Positions 54,994-64,000 of a stretch of DNA of 64,000 bases are shown here, in pieces. A program made the position numbers and the translations under genes. The notes below the pieces were generated by a model. That model was not told the DNA's origin, did no database searches, and worked only from the letters and a program-made list of their open reading frames with translations. This stretch comes from Shinisaurus crocodilurus (lineage: Eukaryota; Chordata; Lepidosauria; Squamata; Shinisauridae): contig CM037879.1 of the NCBI GenBank assembly GCA_021292165.1, positions 17,569,525-17,633,524 of the forward strand. Direction: 5' to 3'. Each line of letters opens with the position of its first letter. Positions within the stretch are counted from its first letter, which is position 1.

Positions 54994-55580
54994 GGGGCTG
55001 CCTTTGAAAGCAGTTTTAAAACTTCAATCTCTGCAAAATGCAGCACCTGTCTGTCGGTGGGAGACAGTGTCAGAACATTGACATCCATCTCGTACAAGTT
55101 GTGCTGGTTACCAGTGTGTTTCCAGGCCAAATTAAAAGTGCTGATCTTAGCCCGTCTCCAAACTTTTTAGGGCTTTAAAGGTTATCTGAAGAAGTGGCTA
55201 AAAACCCATGCAAACCTGCCTATATTCTAAGATAGGCCTTGGAGGCCTCAGTAGGCCTCAATTAGGTTGGCAGGCACAAGAGAATGCCCTCCCAACTGAT
55301 TTGAATATGGCCCCCTTCAGTGTAGGTCATTAAATGGTCCTTACAAATGCATCTGTTTTGGGTTGCCTTTTCTTAAGGCTGTGTTGCTGGTTTTGAAACT
55401 GCTGAAGATAGTTTCAAGATAATTTTGTGGAACAATTCTGGCCTATATATTGATTTCTTAGCAGTTGTTCTATAACTTTTAAAAAGTGTTTTATTTCAAT
55501 ATATTTAATGTTTTGATAGTCTGTGTAAGTCACCTTGTGAATTTAAAGGCAGCCTATAACTATAAATTAAATTAAGAAAT
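54994..55580 (+). mobile_element. L2 fragment, part 2
   Basis: Continues with GAAFESSFKTSISAKCSTCLSVG-like diverged sequence and YKLCWLPVCFQAKLKVLILA, the L2 LHWLPV region, then a 3' untranslated stretch to about 55580. Confidence 0.65.
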
Positions 55581-56340
55581 ATTTGAGGGGATTAAGCAAA
55601 GTACTTAATAGGAATTTCCCAATGAACACAAACACTTTACAAAGATTTATTGTGAAGTCACTTCACAACATGAACCATTTTTTCAGGGCTGTCAATTTGA
55701 AGTCAGGCCTTTTTAGCTAGTAGTAGAAAACAAGGATTAAACAGCTGCAGTAAACATTTTTTTTAACTGATAAAGAATTTCCCAGAAGTGTTCATTTTTC
55801 CAAATTTTATGACTCCCCATGTCTGTAGAAAACGTCTTACCCTGTATTTCCATGTCTCTTCTGTATTTCTTGATTGCTAGGCGTAAACCAGGGATGGAGA
55901 ACTTGTGGGCCCCCAGGCCAAACCTAGGTTACCATTTGGCCCATAGGGCCTTGGGCGAGTTCCCTCCCCAAAGCCCTGCTCCCTCACTTGTGCTTGGCTA
56001 CAAGTACATGATGGGATTTGTTGTATATACTAATAATAGCCAGTGGTCTGAATGCCCCATGATTAAGGATGGCTGGCTATTACTGTATGCTGAAGATTGA
56101 GGAACAGGCTAGTCTCTACAGTACAAAATACATTGGGTTATGTCAATGGTTCGTGATGAATCTTTGCAGGAAAGGACATTTTTCTCCAACTATTAAAGTG
56201 CAAGATTAGTTGTTTGGAGCAATTTACTTACTATAATCACATTTATGTCCTGCCCTTCTTCCAAGCAGTTTGGAGCAGAGGATATTAATGTTGGTATCCC
56301 AGCTGGTTCCAACTTCCAACTGGTCATCTAGGGTTTACTT
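55581..56340. other. Sequence with one possible hAT start
   Basis: ccagggatggagaacttgtggg at 55888 resembles a hAT terminus, but no right end was found. Nothing else recognised. Confidence 0.4.
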
Positions 56341-56555
56341 CATGGTTTTTAGAAGCATTTTTTCAGGGCAGTTTGTTAAAATAATAACTAATGATACTAT
56401 CATAACAAGCAATATTTTCAACCATTAGCCCACTGTTGGTAATATCCTTGTAGTGTAACCCTTCCATCAGAGCCAAGGGCCCAGGTTCAAAGATCGAATT
56501 TAGTTTCCATGAAAAACACAGTGGTCTGACTTTTAGCTGCCACTTAGTTTGAATA
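56340..56555. repeat. Duplicated sequence, copy A
   Basis: Shares catggtttttagaagc, tttttcagggcagt, agcccactgttggtaatatcc, agtgtaaccctt and atcagagccaaggg with copy B at 57995-58215, in the same orientation. Diverged; not a family I recognise. Confidence 0.7.
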
Positions 56556-56696
56556 TTCATCTACAGTCTGTGGAGTATCAGCAAATTGGCAGGCAGAGTT
56601 GAGAAGAAGAAAAAAAAACCTTGTCCCTGATTTAAACAAACAAAAAACATATTAATCATTGTCCTTGCATCTTTCTCATTTGGGTTTGGTGAAATA

Positions 56697-56951
56697 CAGT
56701 AATACCTTGGATTGCAAGTAACTTGATCTGAGAGCGTTTTGCAAGACAAGCAAAATTTTTTTAAAAATTTTGACTTGATAAACGAGCAAGGTCTTGCAAG
56801 ACAAGTAGGAATGTAACCGCTTGCCTCGAGCGGGCGGAGCGGGCTGAAATCAGCCCCGCTCACACCCGCCAGAGACTCGCTTTGATATAAGTGTTTTGGA
56901 TTACAAGCACGGTTCCGGAACGAATTATGCTTGCAATCCAAGGTATTACTG
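56697..56951. mobile_element. Mariner-like MITE, 255 bp
   Basis: Perfect-looking ends cagtaataccttggattgcaag and cttgcaatccaaggtattactg with TA flanks (56695-56696, 56952-56953). Sibling of 15569-15819, with a GC-rich internal segment (56820-56875). Confidence 0.85.
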
Positions 56952-57006
56952 TACACAGGTTGGTATTACTGTTAGATTGGTGAATGGTCTGGCTGGCTCC
57001 AGGGAG

Positions 57007-57078
57007 GAACTTAGTAGAGGAGTCTTCCCTCCATGTGTGCCTCCAGTTCAATTTTGCGTTAAATCACCTGCTAAACTC
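57007..57078 (-). repeat. 72-bp segment recurring inverted at 61398-61469
   Basis: Reverse complement matches 61398-61469 at 71 of 72 positions (g/a difference inside aac[g/a]caaaa). Here it is embedded in ordinary sequence with no flanking duplication, so this is the likelier template. Contains gtttagcaggtgatttaac and tggaggcacacatggaggg in the shared orientation. Confidence 0.9.
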
Positions 57079-57344
57079 CAACTATTCTAATTGCATAAAG
57101 CAAAGAGTCAAAATTTACTTTGGTGGCTTCAGATAGCAAACCTTGCATGGCCCAATCTAGCAAGAGACATTTTGGACCACCTCAAAGAGTCCTTTGGTTG
57201 CACATACTGGCCTGCATGTAGGAGAAAGCTTCTAGAAAAGGATCCAGTAAAGGTGTGGGGAAAGGGCAACAAAGCAAAGACCAGTCAAGTGAGATAGAAG
57301 GACCACACTTGATGTTTTAGGTACTTGTTGCAAGTTAAGTCGTG

Positions 57345-57775
57345 GGCAGAGCGATCCTATGGCCCCTAGATAGCGTCTAGGGGGCCATAGAATTCTTCAG
57401 ATCCCCAGATCCCAGGTTGGAAAAGAGCTCTGACCTCAGAGTTGGGGATCCACACTCAGATTCTCCTCCCCCCCCTAGCATGGAAAGAACCATGTTGGCT
57501 GCTTCTCTGAGGTCGTAAGAGTGACCTCAAAGAAGGGGTAAAGGGGGGGGTTTGAGGGGTGGGGAGGGGAAGAGACTGGGTCCGCCAGGATATGATATGT
57601 CTGAAATGCTGCAGCTAGATGGCTGAAATCAGCTGTCTAGCTAACTTGCAGGGTGGGAGGAGCACGGAGGTGAAGATGGCCTCTGTGCTCCTCCCACCCT
57701 GCATAGGATGCCCATAACCATCTAAGTTCGGATGCTTATGTGCATCCCCATAGGATTACACCCTTAGTGACATGA
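57345..57775. mobile_element. Harbinger-like MITE copy
   Basis: gagcgatcctatggcccc and cataggattacacccTTA ends. Related to 12618-13063 (inverted) and 30836-31299. Contains a tagatagcgtctag hairpin near the left end and inverted gtgctcctcccaccctgc segments. Confidence 0.65.
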
Positions 57776-57994
57776 TTTAAACAACCTTTTTATTTAAAAT
57801 ATTCAGGGTAAAAAAGGGTTTTGCAAATTACAGAAATAATACTTTCTTAGGGATCTTTTCTCTTTTAAGTCAATGGTAGATGACTGACATGCAGGTTGAG
57901 GAAATGTGCAAAGAGCGCTGCTGGAGACCATTGATTTAAGATCCTTAATTTTTGTTCCAGCTGGTTAGGATTCATCACTGAAGTGTCTGCCAAC

Positions 57995-58215
57995 AACATT
58001 TACTTCCTTGGTTTTTGGAAGCTATTTTTCAGGGCAGTTAGCATCAGTAGTTACTATAGATATTTTAAGCTATCATAAAAAACGATATACTCAACCATCA
58101 GCCCACTGTTAGCAATATCCCTGCAGTGTAACCCTTTGTATCAGAGCCAAGGGGCAGAGTTCAAACATCTAAAGATGTTTAAACCCATTGCCTTTAAGGA
58201 CCCAATTTGATTGGA
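57995..58215. repeat. Duplicated sequence, copy B
   Basis: Direct copy of 56340-56555 about 1.66 kb away; shared segments are interrupted by small indels. Confidence 0.7.
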
Positions 58216-58900
58216 TGTTCAGCAAAGCCAATGCTGCCCCACTTGCATGCTTGAAATGCCAAAAACAAGTTATTTTATCCCCACCCACCCACAATGCAGC
58301 AAATAACATGGATGGTCTGTTTTTCCAAGCACAAATGCAGAGAAGTTTTGCTTAACGTTTAGATGAGTAGGCCTTTTACTTGCAGTTCTTTGCAGATGGA
58401 TAGGCTTTCTAGTTGCAGGTCTTGGCCCTTGGAATTCTATGTGCAGTTCTTGGTACAGGTTGAGGGTTCCTTCTGATGGGATGTAGCTGGTCTGGCATGT
58501 GTTATTTGTTCCTCAGTGGAAGTCTGATGTCTTTGGGACGAATTGTTCTAATCAGAAAATGATTAATCACTTGGCAAGATGCTGGTGAAGAGTCCTACAT
58601 CAGAGTTGTGATCTCAGCTCAAGATGTTGATGCAGCAAAGATATCAGCAGCACTAGATTCTTCACCTCTCAGGAGGAAGCTCAGTCCTCTCCAGCAGCTC
58701 TGCTTTCTATAGTCCTCCTCATACTAACTATTTCATGTCTTAGCTTTAAGCAGCAGCCAGCTATAGCTCTGGGAAGTTCTGTATGAGAGAATCCTTCATT
58801 CCAGTTCCTATTTCAGTATATTTCACTTTATAGTTCCAGTACAGTCAAAGGTAGGATGAGTAGTTCAAATATAGTATACCCCCCTCTCTTTAGTTTATAT
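58216..58900. other. Sequence without recognised feature
   Basis: No element end, SINE box or domain; presumed intron. Confidence 0.45.
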
Positions 58901-58930
58901 ATATAGTGTGTGTGTGTGTGTGTGTGTGTA
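58894..58930. repeat. (TA)n-(GT)n compound microsatellite
   Basis: tatatatag followed by about twelve gt units. Confidence 0.9.
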
Positions 58931-58996
58931 CAGTTTACTGAACTGCCCCTCCATTTCTAAAACACCTATATTTATACCTTACCCAGGTACATAGTC

Positions 58997-59132
58997 CAGG
59001 GGTGGGCAACTTGTATGCCAAAGCATCTGGAGGGTCACAACTCCCATTATCCCTCACTATTGGCTATGCTGGCTAGGAATGATGGGAGTTGTAGACCAAA
59101 ACATCTGGAGGGCCACAAGTTGCCCTCCCCTG
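58997..59132. mobile_element. hAT palindrome, 136 bp
   Basis: Ends caggggtgggcaacttgta and caagttgccctcccctg around a ggctatgctggctagg centre. The flanking 8-mers match poorly, so no target duplication is claimed. Confidence 0.75.
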
Positions 59133-59575
59133 CTGTAGCCCATTAGTCCTTCAGCTGGTGGGTTGGTTTGTGGGTATCACGTGGCCTAAGGTGGCTTTTA
59201 CTCTTGGCATCATTACCATTAAAAAAAAATAAGTGAAGAGAAAGAGATGGGGAAGATGGGCATAGGTTGTTTTTTTTTTAAAAAAGTGTATCCCATACTT
59301 GGGATCAGTGATGCAGATTCTCCAGAAAATTTTGGAACTAGGAAGTTTTCCAGTGCAAATTAGGCTAATTTGTATAGGGTCATTTTAATCACAAAACTTT
59401 TAGTTTGTATCAGAAAATCACTAGAAAGTGATTTAATTTAGCATGTTTACTAAATACAAGTAAAATAAATAAAGCTAAAAAAGGTACTCCATACTATTTT
59501 ATTTTTGCAAAATACACCACAAGTATTTGATCTGAAATATTGGGGGGGGGAATAAAGTACACTTAGGGTGCAGTC

Positions 59576-59684
59576 CTATGGGTTGTGCCCTCGATAATCA
59601 TAGGCCCATGAACTCGGAGGCTTACAAGCTTCTTTGCAGGGCAGGAGGAGCACCATTTTGCATATCCAACCCCTGCTCAGGGAT
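59576..59684. mobile_element. Harbinger-like MITE fragment
   Basis: TTA followed by gggtgcagtcctatgg, then aggcccatgaactcggagg and ggcaggaggagcacc, as in the 12618-13063 family; cut off by the next palindrome. Confidence 0.5.
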
Positions 59685-59835
59685 TGCCATGTTGTGCAAA
59701 CCTGGTGAGTGTGGGTTATGCGAGGGTTAAACTACCCTTGTATAACCATAGAACAGACAATGGATTATGTGAGGGTTGTTTAACCCTCGCATAACCCATA
59801 CTCTCTGGGCTTGCACAACACAATTCCTGAGTGGG
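59685..59835. mobile_element. Palindromic MITE
   Basis: tgttgtgcaaacc, gtgggttatgcgagggttaaac and the inverted gtttaaccctcgcataaccca, gcttgcacaaca form long arms around a short centre near 59745-59765. Confidence 0.7.
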
Positions 59836-60415
59836 GGTTAGAAATGCAAAGTGGCGCCTGTGGGCGCCTCTGCTCATCAGTAACCCAGGGTGAGCAGCAC
59901 TGTGTCGTGTCATCAAAACCCAGAGTGTTTTCCATGGGGTGGCTTATTTTTCGGGAACAAGCCATGCAGAGAACCCATGGCTTGTTGTAGGGTTGTTCTT
60001 GCCCATGGTGATTTGTCATGTCATCCGAACCTGGCAGACCGATTTTATCATGAGTTGCTGTGATCAGCTACAGAGCCACTCGGCTACGAGTGTGCTGATT
60101 GCGGCAAAAGAAGGCTGTGCTGCTCACTTTTTACGATCTTGCCAGCGACTTCCATTCCACTAATGCTGAAATGGCACTTTGGAAGGGCCGTCACTTGTTC
60201 ACTGGCTGTTTCCTTAAAAAAAAAAAAAACTTGGTGCTTCAAAAATGTGCAATTTGGACCATTTTAAAAAATTACTATTTTGTTGGTCTTTTGCAAGCGC
60301 GCACTTATGGCTGTCCCATATGAGTAGTCTTGCATGGTCAATTTCCTTGTATGTTTTAGCTGTCAAAGGTAGCTGCAAAGTGTGTGGTGTACAATAGCAT
60401 GTTAATTGAAGTTTG

Positions 60416-60720
60416 ATCCATTTTCTCATGCCAAATTAACCTTATGGGGAACCCCAGAATTAAAGATAGGTAAGAAAGCATTTATATGGCAGACCTGGAT
60501 GCTTAAGCAGATTTTTACACTGGATCAATTAGTGGGAGATGATGATAACTTTCTGTCATTTTCCACTCTTTGTGCTAAATATGACTTGCCTGCAATGGCT
60601 GATTGAATACATTCAGTTGAAACATTTGTTAGAATCTAGGTTCGGCCCTGCAGCTTTTGTGGCTTCAGAGTCTCCTCCACTTTTAGAATTACTTACCGAG
60701 GCTGATCAGACATATCAGAT
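60416..60720 (+). pseudogene. L1 ORF2 C-terminal region, part 1
   Basis: Encodes FDPFSHAKLTLWGTPELKIG, KKAFIWQTWMLKQIFTLDQL and FLSFSTLCAKYDLP, an L1-type ORF2 segment downstream of RT, continuing in another frame (IQLKHLLESRFG). Confidence 0.7.
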
Positions 60721-60777
60721 ATGCTTAATATCTATCCCTTGTTCTGGGCCTGCTCAGAGCCAAGGGATAACTGGGGG

Positions 60778-60877
60778 ATGTGTTTTTATTGTTTTTATTC
60801 TATGTACATCGCCCAGGGTGGCCGGTTGCAGGCCAGATGGGCGATAAATAAATATAAATAATAATAAATAAATAAAT
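60778..60877 (+). mobile_element. L2 3' tail nested in the deleted L2
   Basis: tgtacatcgcccagggtgg, ccagatgggcgataaataaa and (AAAT)n form an L2 3' end; the surrounding L2 leader continues on both sides (gggggatgtgt ... tgtgtgtctcc), giving a short atgtgt flank. Confidence 0.75.
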
Positions 60878-60879
60878 GT

Positions 60880-61315
60880 GTGTCTCCTTCCTCTGCCTTG
60901 CGTTTGCTGTTGTGTAATGCCAGGTCTGTTACCCAAAAAACATCTTTAATCCATGACTTAATCCTGGATGGGGGTGCAGACCTGGCATGTATTACGGAAG
61001 CCTGGCTGGACAAGGCCGCTGCTCCAACTCTTGGGGCCTTGTGTCCGCCTGGGTTTATGTATGCCCAGCAACCAAGGACTGGAGGATGGGGAGGGGGAGT
61101 GGCTGTTATCTACTGGGAGTCCTTGGTCCTTATCAGACTGACTCCTTCTCTGGGAGACCCAAGTTTATTGAGTACATGTACTGGAGGTTGGGTCCAAAGG
61201 GCAGTCTGGGGATTCTGCTCGTGTACCGTCCACCACGCTGCATGTCAGACTCCTTGGTCGAGGTGCTAGAGGTGGTCTCTGATGTGCGTGTGTGGTCCCC
61301 CAGGCTATTAGTGCT
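60880..61315 (+). pseudogene. L2 endonuclease start in deleted copy
   Basis: [38 protein letters not shown] and a second frame [33 protein letters not shown]; close to the intact copy at 49613-49170. The catalytic Glu of the ITE motif is present. Confidence 0.8.
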
Positions 61316-61398
61316 TTATCTCAAGGAGTGTCTCCAGCAACATCAAGTAGGCTGCTCAACAAGATCTGCCTCGGACGGCCTTCTCCCTGTCCCATCAG

Positions 61399-61470
61399 AG
61401 TTTAGCAGGTGATTTAACACAAAATTGAACTGGAGGCACACATGGAGGGAAGACTCCTCTACTAAGTTCT
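61399..61470 (+). repeat. 72-bp templated insertion with 12-bp TSD
   Basis: Interrupts the L2 ORF between ctgtcccatcag (61387-61398) and ctgtcgcatcag (61471-61482), a 12-bp duplication with one mismatch. The inserted segment corresponds, end to end, to the inverted 57007-57078 locus, 71 of 72 identical (shared range 61398-61469). No poly-A tail, no terminal repeats. Confidence 0.85.
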
Positions 61471-61793
61471 CTGTCGCATCAGCCAGAGAAACCAGGCTGG
61501 TGGGGACTAGGAAGAGGGCCTTTTCTGTGGCAGCCCCCAATTTATGGAACTCTCTCCCCAGTGACCTCCGCCATGCCCCTTCCTTGATTAGCTTCCGCCA
61601 TGCATTAAAAATGTGGTTTTTCAGATGGGAATATGGAGTGGGTTAGGATTTTTAAATTTTGTACTGTTTTTAATTGTGTTTTACACTCTGTTTTGTTCTT
61701 GTATTTTATTGGACTGTACATCGCTCAGAGTGGCCGGATGACTGGCCAGATGGGTGATTCAAAAATATAATAAATAAATAAATAACCTACAAC

Positions 61794-62410
61794 ATGGTTG
61801 TATAAATACTTATTATCAGTGAATAAATATGTTACGCAGGGTCTTGAGCAAGAATGGGATAATGAATTAGACCGCCCTATTTCGATCAACCAATGGAATG
61901 CTGCATTAGCATCTATTTCAGAAGTGTCAATGGATCTTGGGTTACGTTTGACCAAGCAAAAGCTTTTGTTCTGTGTATATTGATGCCACAATGCCTTTTC
62001 AATAAAGGTTTAGCTAAGTCAGCCAGCTGCTGGAGGTGATACAGCTAATGCTTCCTTCACCCATATGTTTTGGTAATGTCCAACAGCTGCCTCCTTTTGG
62101 GAAGAGGTTATAATATGGATAAATTCAGTATTGGAAAACGCTTTAATACTTATGGATGTGCATTTTCTACTTAACTATCTACCCGCTTCTTGGAATTTAA
62201 CGCAAGGTCAGTGTAAATGGATTTCCCACGCCGTTATGACAGCTCAACGGCTGATATTACAACACTGGAAAGATAAATGGCCTCCCCCGGTAACGCAATA
62301 GATTGAAGATCTATTGACTCTTTCAACCCTAGAATGGGTGGTATTCAGATGCCGCCTACACATGGATAAATATAGGGATATTTGGCTTGTCTTTGTTGAA
62401 ACTTACGCAT
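61794..62410 (+). pseudogene. L1 ORF2 C-terminal region, part 2
   Basis: YKYLLSVNKYVTQGLEQEW, LASISEVSMDLGLRLTKQ, then THMFW*CPTAASFWEEV (the L1 C-terminal Cys-region, with a stop at the first position of a conserved Cys run), and KWISHAVMTAQRLILQHWKD to a stop near 62410. Inactive. Confidence 0.75.
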
Positions 62411-63937
62411 AAATATTTCTATTGACAGTAGTTTATTTCTTTATATACTGTATATGTAATACATAAGCATGTGAACTATATGTATCCATTGTAATTTATA
62501 TACTTAACCTTTATGCAATGTAATAATGCATAAATGTTTTTTAATGTTTTGGTTTTGTTACAACTTTTTGAAATTTACAATTAAAAAAATATTTTTTAAA
62601 AGATAGCTGCGGGGCGTAGGTAACATACAAGGAAACTGACAAGATGAGGTTGCTATCTGCTAATTTGCACACAGTTGTGAAGGACCTGGATAGAAATAAC
62701 AGAGAAAGGCAGCACAAGTCAGAAGCACTGAAATGGGTGGTGGTGGTGTAAGTCTACTGGAAGCGGGGGGGGGGGGGGAGAGGCAATATCTCCCCCTTGG
62801 CAATGTGATCCTCTTGGTTGTAAGTGTTGAACTGACACTTCTCAGTATATTCCACCTTGTTCAACACTCCCCTGACTCTCTAGCTTCTCCAGAGAGGGGA
62901 GATGTTAACTCCCCCCCTCCAAGTTTCGTAGCTCTTTTTCGGAGCAGTTACTGCTGCGGTTACTGTGGCTCCCTGACCAGTTTTTTTTAAAAAAAAAACA
63001 CACACCGCAGAAATGTATGCAAATTTAATGGCTGGGAAATAAATGGAGGCGAAATTGGCACAAATATTCCCGGTGGTTTAAAAAAAACAACAACACACAA
63101 CCCAGTAGAGGGTGACTGAGTGGGATGGAGCAAATGGGGTGCCCACCCCAGCAGTATTTACACCTCCTCCCCCCCCCCCGATGGGACCCCCTTCACTCCA
63201 TTGCATGCAGTTGTCTTCTCAGGGTATTTTCTAAAACTGTTGGAACTGTAGTAACTGCTCCGAAAAGGAGTGGGGAGTTAATATCTTCCCTTTCTGGAGT
63301 AGGTGGAGAGTCAGGGAAGTGTTGAAAAGGTGGAGGACACTGAGAAGTGTCAGGTTAACACTTAAAACCAAGAGGATCACATCGCCAAGGGGGAGATATT
63401 GTCTCCCCCCCCTTTTGGTGTCCCCCCCCCCCATTTTTGGTGCTTCTGACTTCACTACCAGGTCCCTCCTTTCTCTTACTATTATTTCTCCCCTGGTCCT
63501 TTGCAACTGGATGGGCAACCTCCTTTTGTCAATTTCTTTGTATGTTACCTACTCCCCTTTGACAGCTGAAACATACAAGGAAATTGACCAGGAAAGACTA
63601 CTGATATCAGACAGCCTTAAATGCAAACTTGCAAAAGACCAACAAAAATAATTATTAAAAAATTATGTCCTGAATTGTGCATTTTTGAGGCACCAGAAAA
63701 AAAAGCTGGGGAACAATTGGAGTGGGCCAGGACAAGGAGACAAGAAGACCCCTGCCGCGCGTAGGACTGAGGGGGAGAGCAAGCCCGATCGTGTGTTGGG
63801 CGTACTGTGGGTTGTTCTGCAGTATGCCCAACCCACTGTGGCTTATTCACAGGTTGTCTTAGCATGACATGCGAACATGCCTACTGCTTAAATGTAAGAA
63901 AAACACAAAGGTGCTGAAAACTGTTGACACACTAATT

Positions 63938-64000
63938 CAGCCTTCCCCAACCTGGTGCCCTCCAGATATTTTGGATTAGAACTTCCAGCATCCTTTAGTC
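63938..64000 (+). mobile_element. hAT palindrome, left half, cut by window end
   Basis: cagccttccccaacctggtg, ctccagatattttggatt and acttccagcatcc match the left arm of hAT palindromes in this genome. Confidence 0.65.

Larger units (their letters stand above)
60722..61785 (+). mobile_element. Internally deleted L2 nested in L1
   Basis: Starts with L2 5' leader (tatcccttgttctgggcc, agccaagggataactgggggatg), carries the endonuclease start (60895-61315), then jumps directly to the 3' ORF end (61316-61645, LKECLQQHQVGCSTRSASDG then WNSLPSDLRHAPS) and L2 tail (61690-61785). RT is deleted. A second L2 tail (60778-60877) and a 72-bp insert (61399-61470) interrupt it. Confidence 0.85.
60377..62603 (+). 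mobile_element. 5'-truncated L1 3' half, inserted in the fold-back element
   Basis: Flanked by tagctgc (60370-60376, 62604-62610). Restoring the site joins the two sides of the fold-back hairpin, which confirms the boundaries. The insert codes for the C-terminal part of an L1-type ORF2 and has a 3' tail (aattaaaaaaatattttttaaaa at 62579-62601). The ORF is interrupted by an L2 at about 60722-61785 and has several stops. Confidence 0.8.
59890..63885. mobile_element. Giant nested fold-back DNA transposon, interrupted by L1
   Basis: The left half (59890-60369) and part of the right half (63560-63885) are inverted copies of one another; for example tggtcaatttccttgtatgtt (60336-60356) pairs with aacatacaaggaaattgacca (63569-63589). 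An inner pair, 62611-62960 and 63235-63560, is also inverted: atctcccccttggcaatgtg against cacatcgccaagggggagat. Without the L1 (60377-62603) the element would be about 1.75 kb. It belongs with 1-1130 and 53990-54985. No transposase seen. Confidence 0.75.

Overview
The window looks like nuclear DNA of a squamate reptile, most likely a lizard. The evidence is several Sauria-type tRNA-derived SINEs, L2, CR1 and L1 LINEs, many short palindromic hAT-like, mariner-like and Harbinger-like non-autonomous DNA transposons, and a Gmr1-like Ty3/Gypsy LTR retrotransposon. I could not recognise any host protein-coding exon. Almost all protein-level signal belongs to mobile elements, and most open frames are too short or too biased in composition to be genes.

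Layout. 1-1260: remnant of a complex fold-back DNA transposon, cut by the window edge. 2262-5225: hAT-like fragment, a doubtful solo LTR, L2 pieces and a better solo LTR at 4461-4821. 5226-10351: a Gypsy element with 788-bp LTRs that read as identical, a Gag-protease ORF and an integrase ORF, but no reverse transcriptase or RNase H. It sits inside an older minus-strand L2. 11116-16160: SINEs and MITEs. 16661-21245: an L2 interrupted by a 3.55-kb hAT element with a perfect 8-bp target duplication. 21250-28440: MITEs, hairpins, SINEs and a CR1 3' end. 28590-30750: an L2 interrupted by a SINE and a 638-bp hAT. 30836-34155: MITEs, including alternating inverted arrays. 34580-38690: a nearly complete but decayed minus-strand LINE. 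39600-41650: a CpG-rich block with eight CCAAT boxes, a probable host promoter with a first exon on the plus strand. 41650-46580: relatively repeat-poor DNA, probably intron 1 of that gene. 46600-49800: a young, almost intact minus-strand L2. 50019-59132: L1 and L2 fragments, a 996-bp fold-back element and mariner and hAT MITEs. 59890-63885: a very large fold-back element split by an L1, which is itself split by L2 sequence.

How the parts relate. The Gypsy copy and the other non-autonomous elements depend on enzymes supplied from elsewhere. The nesting gives relative ages: the Gypsy and the TSD-flanked hATs are younger than the L2 copies they interrupt, and the fold-back is older than the L1, which is older than its nested L2. 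The only host feature I would defend is the CpG-island promoter near 40.6 kb; its gene cannot be named from this window.

The most notable observations are the RT-less, integrase-bearing Gypsy with a SCAN-like capsid; a 72-bp insertion inside an L2 that matches an inverted locus 4.3 kb away; a palindromic 13-nt insertion that breaks the catalytic YADD box of the young L2; and the giant fold-back element. Identity and alignment statements were made by eye.
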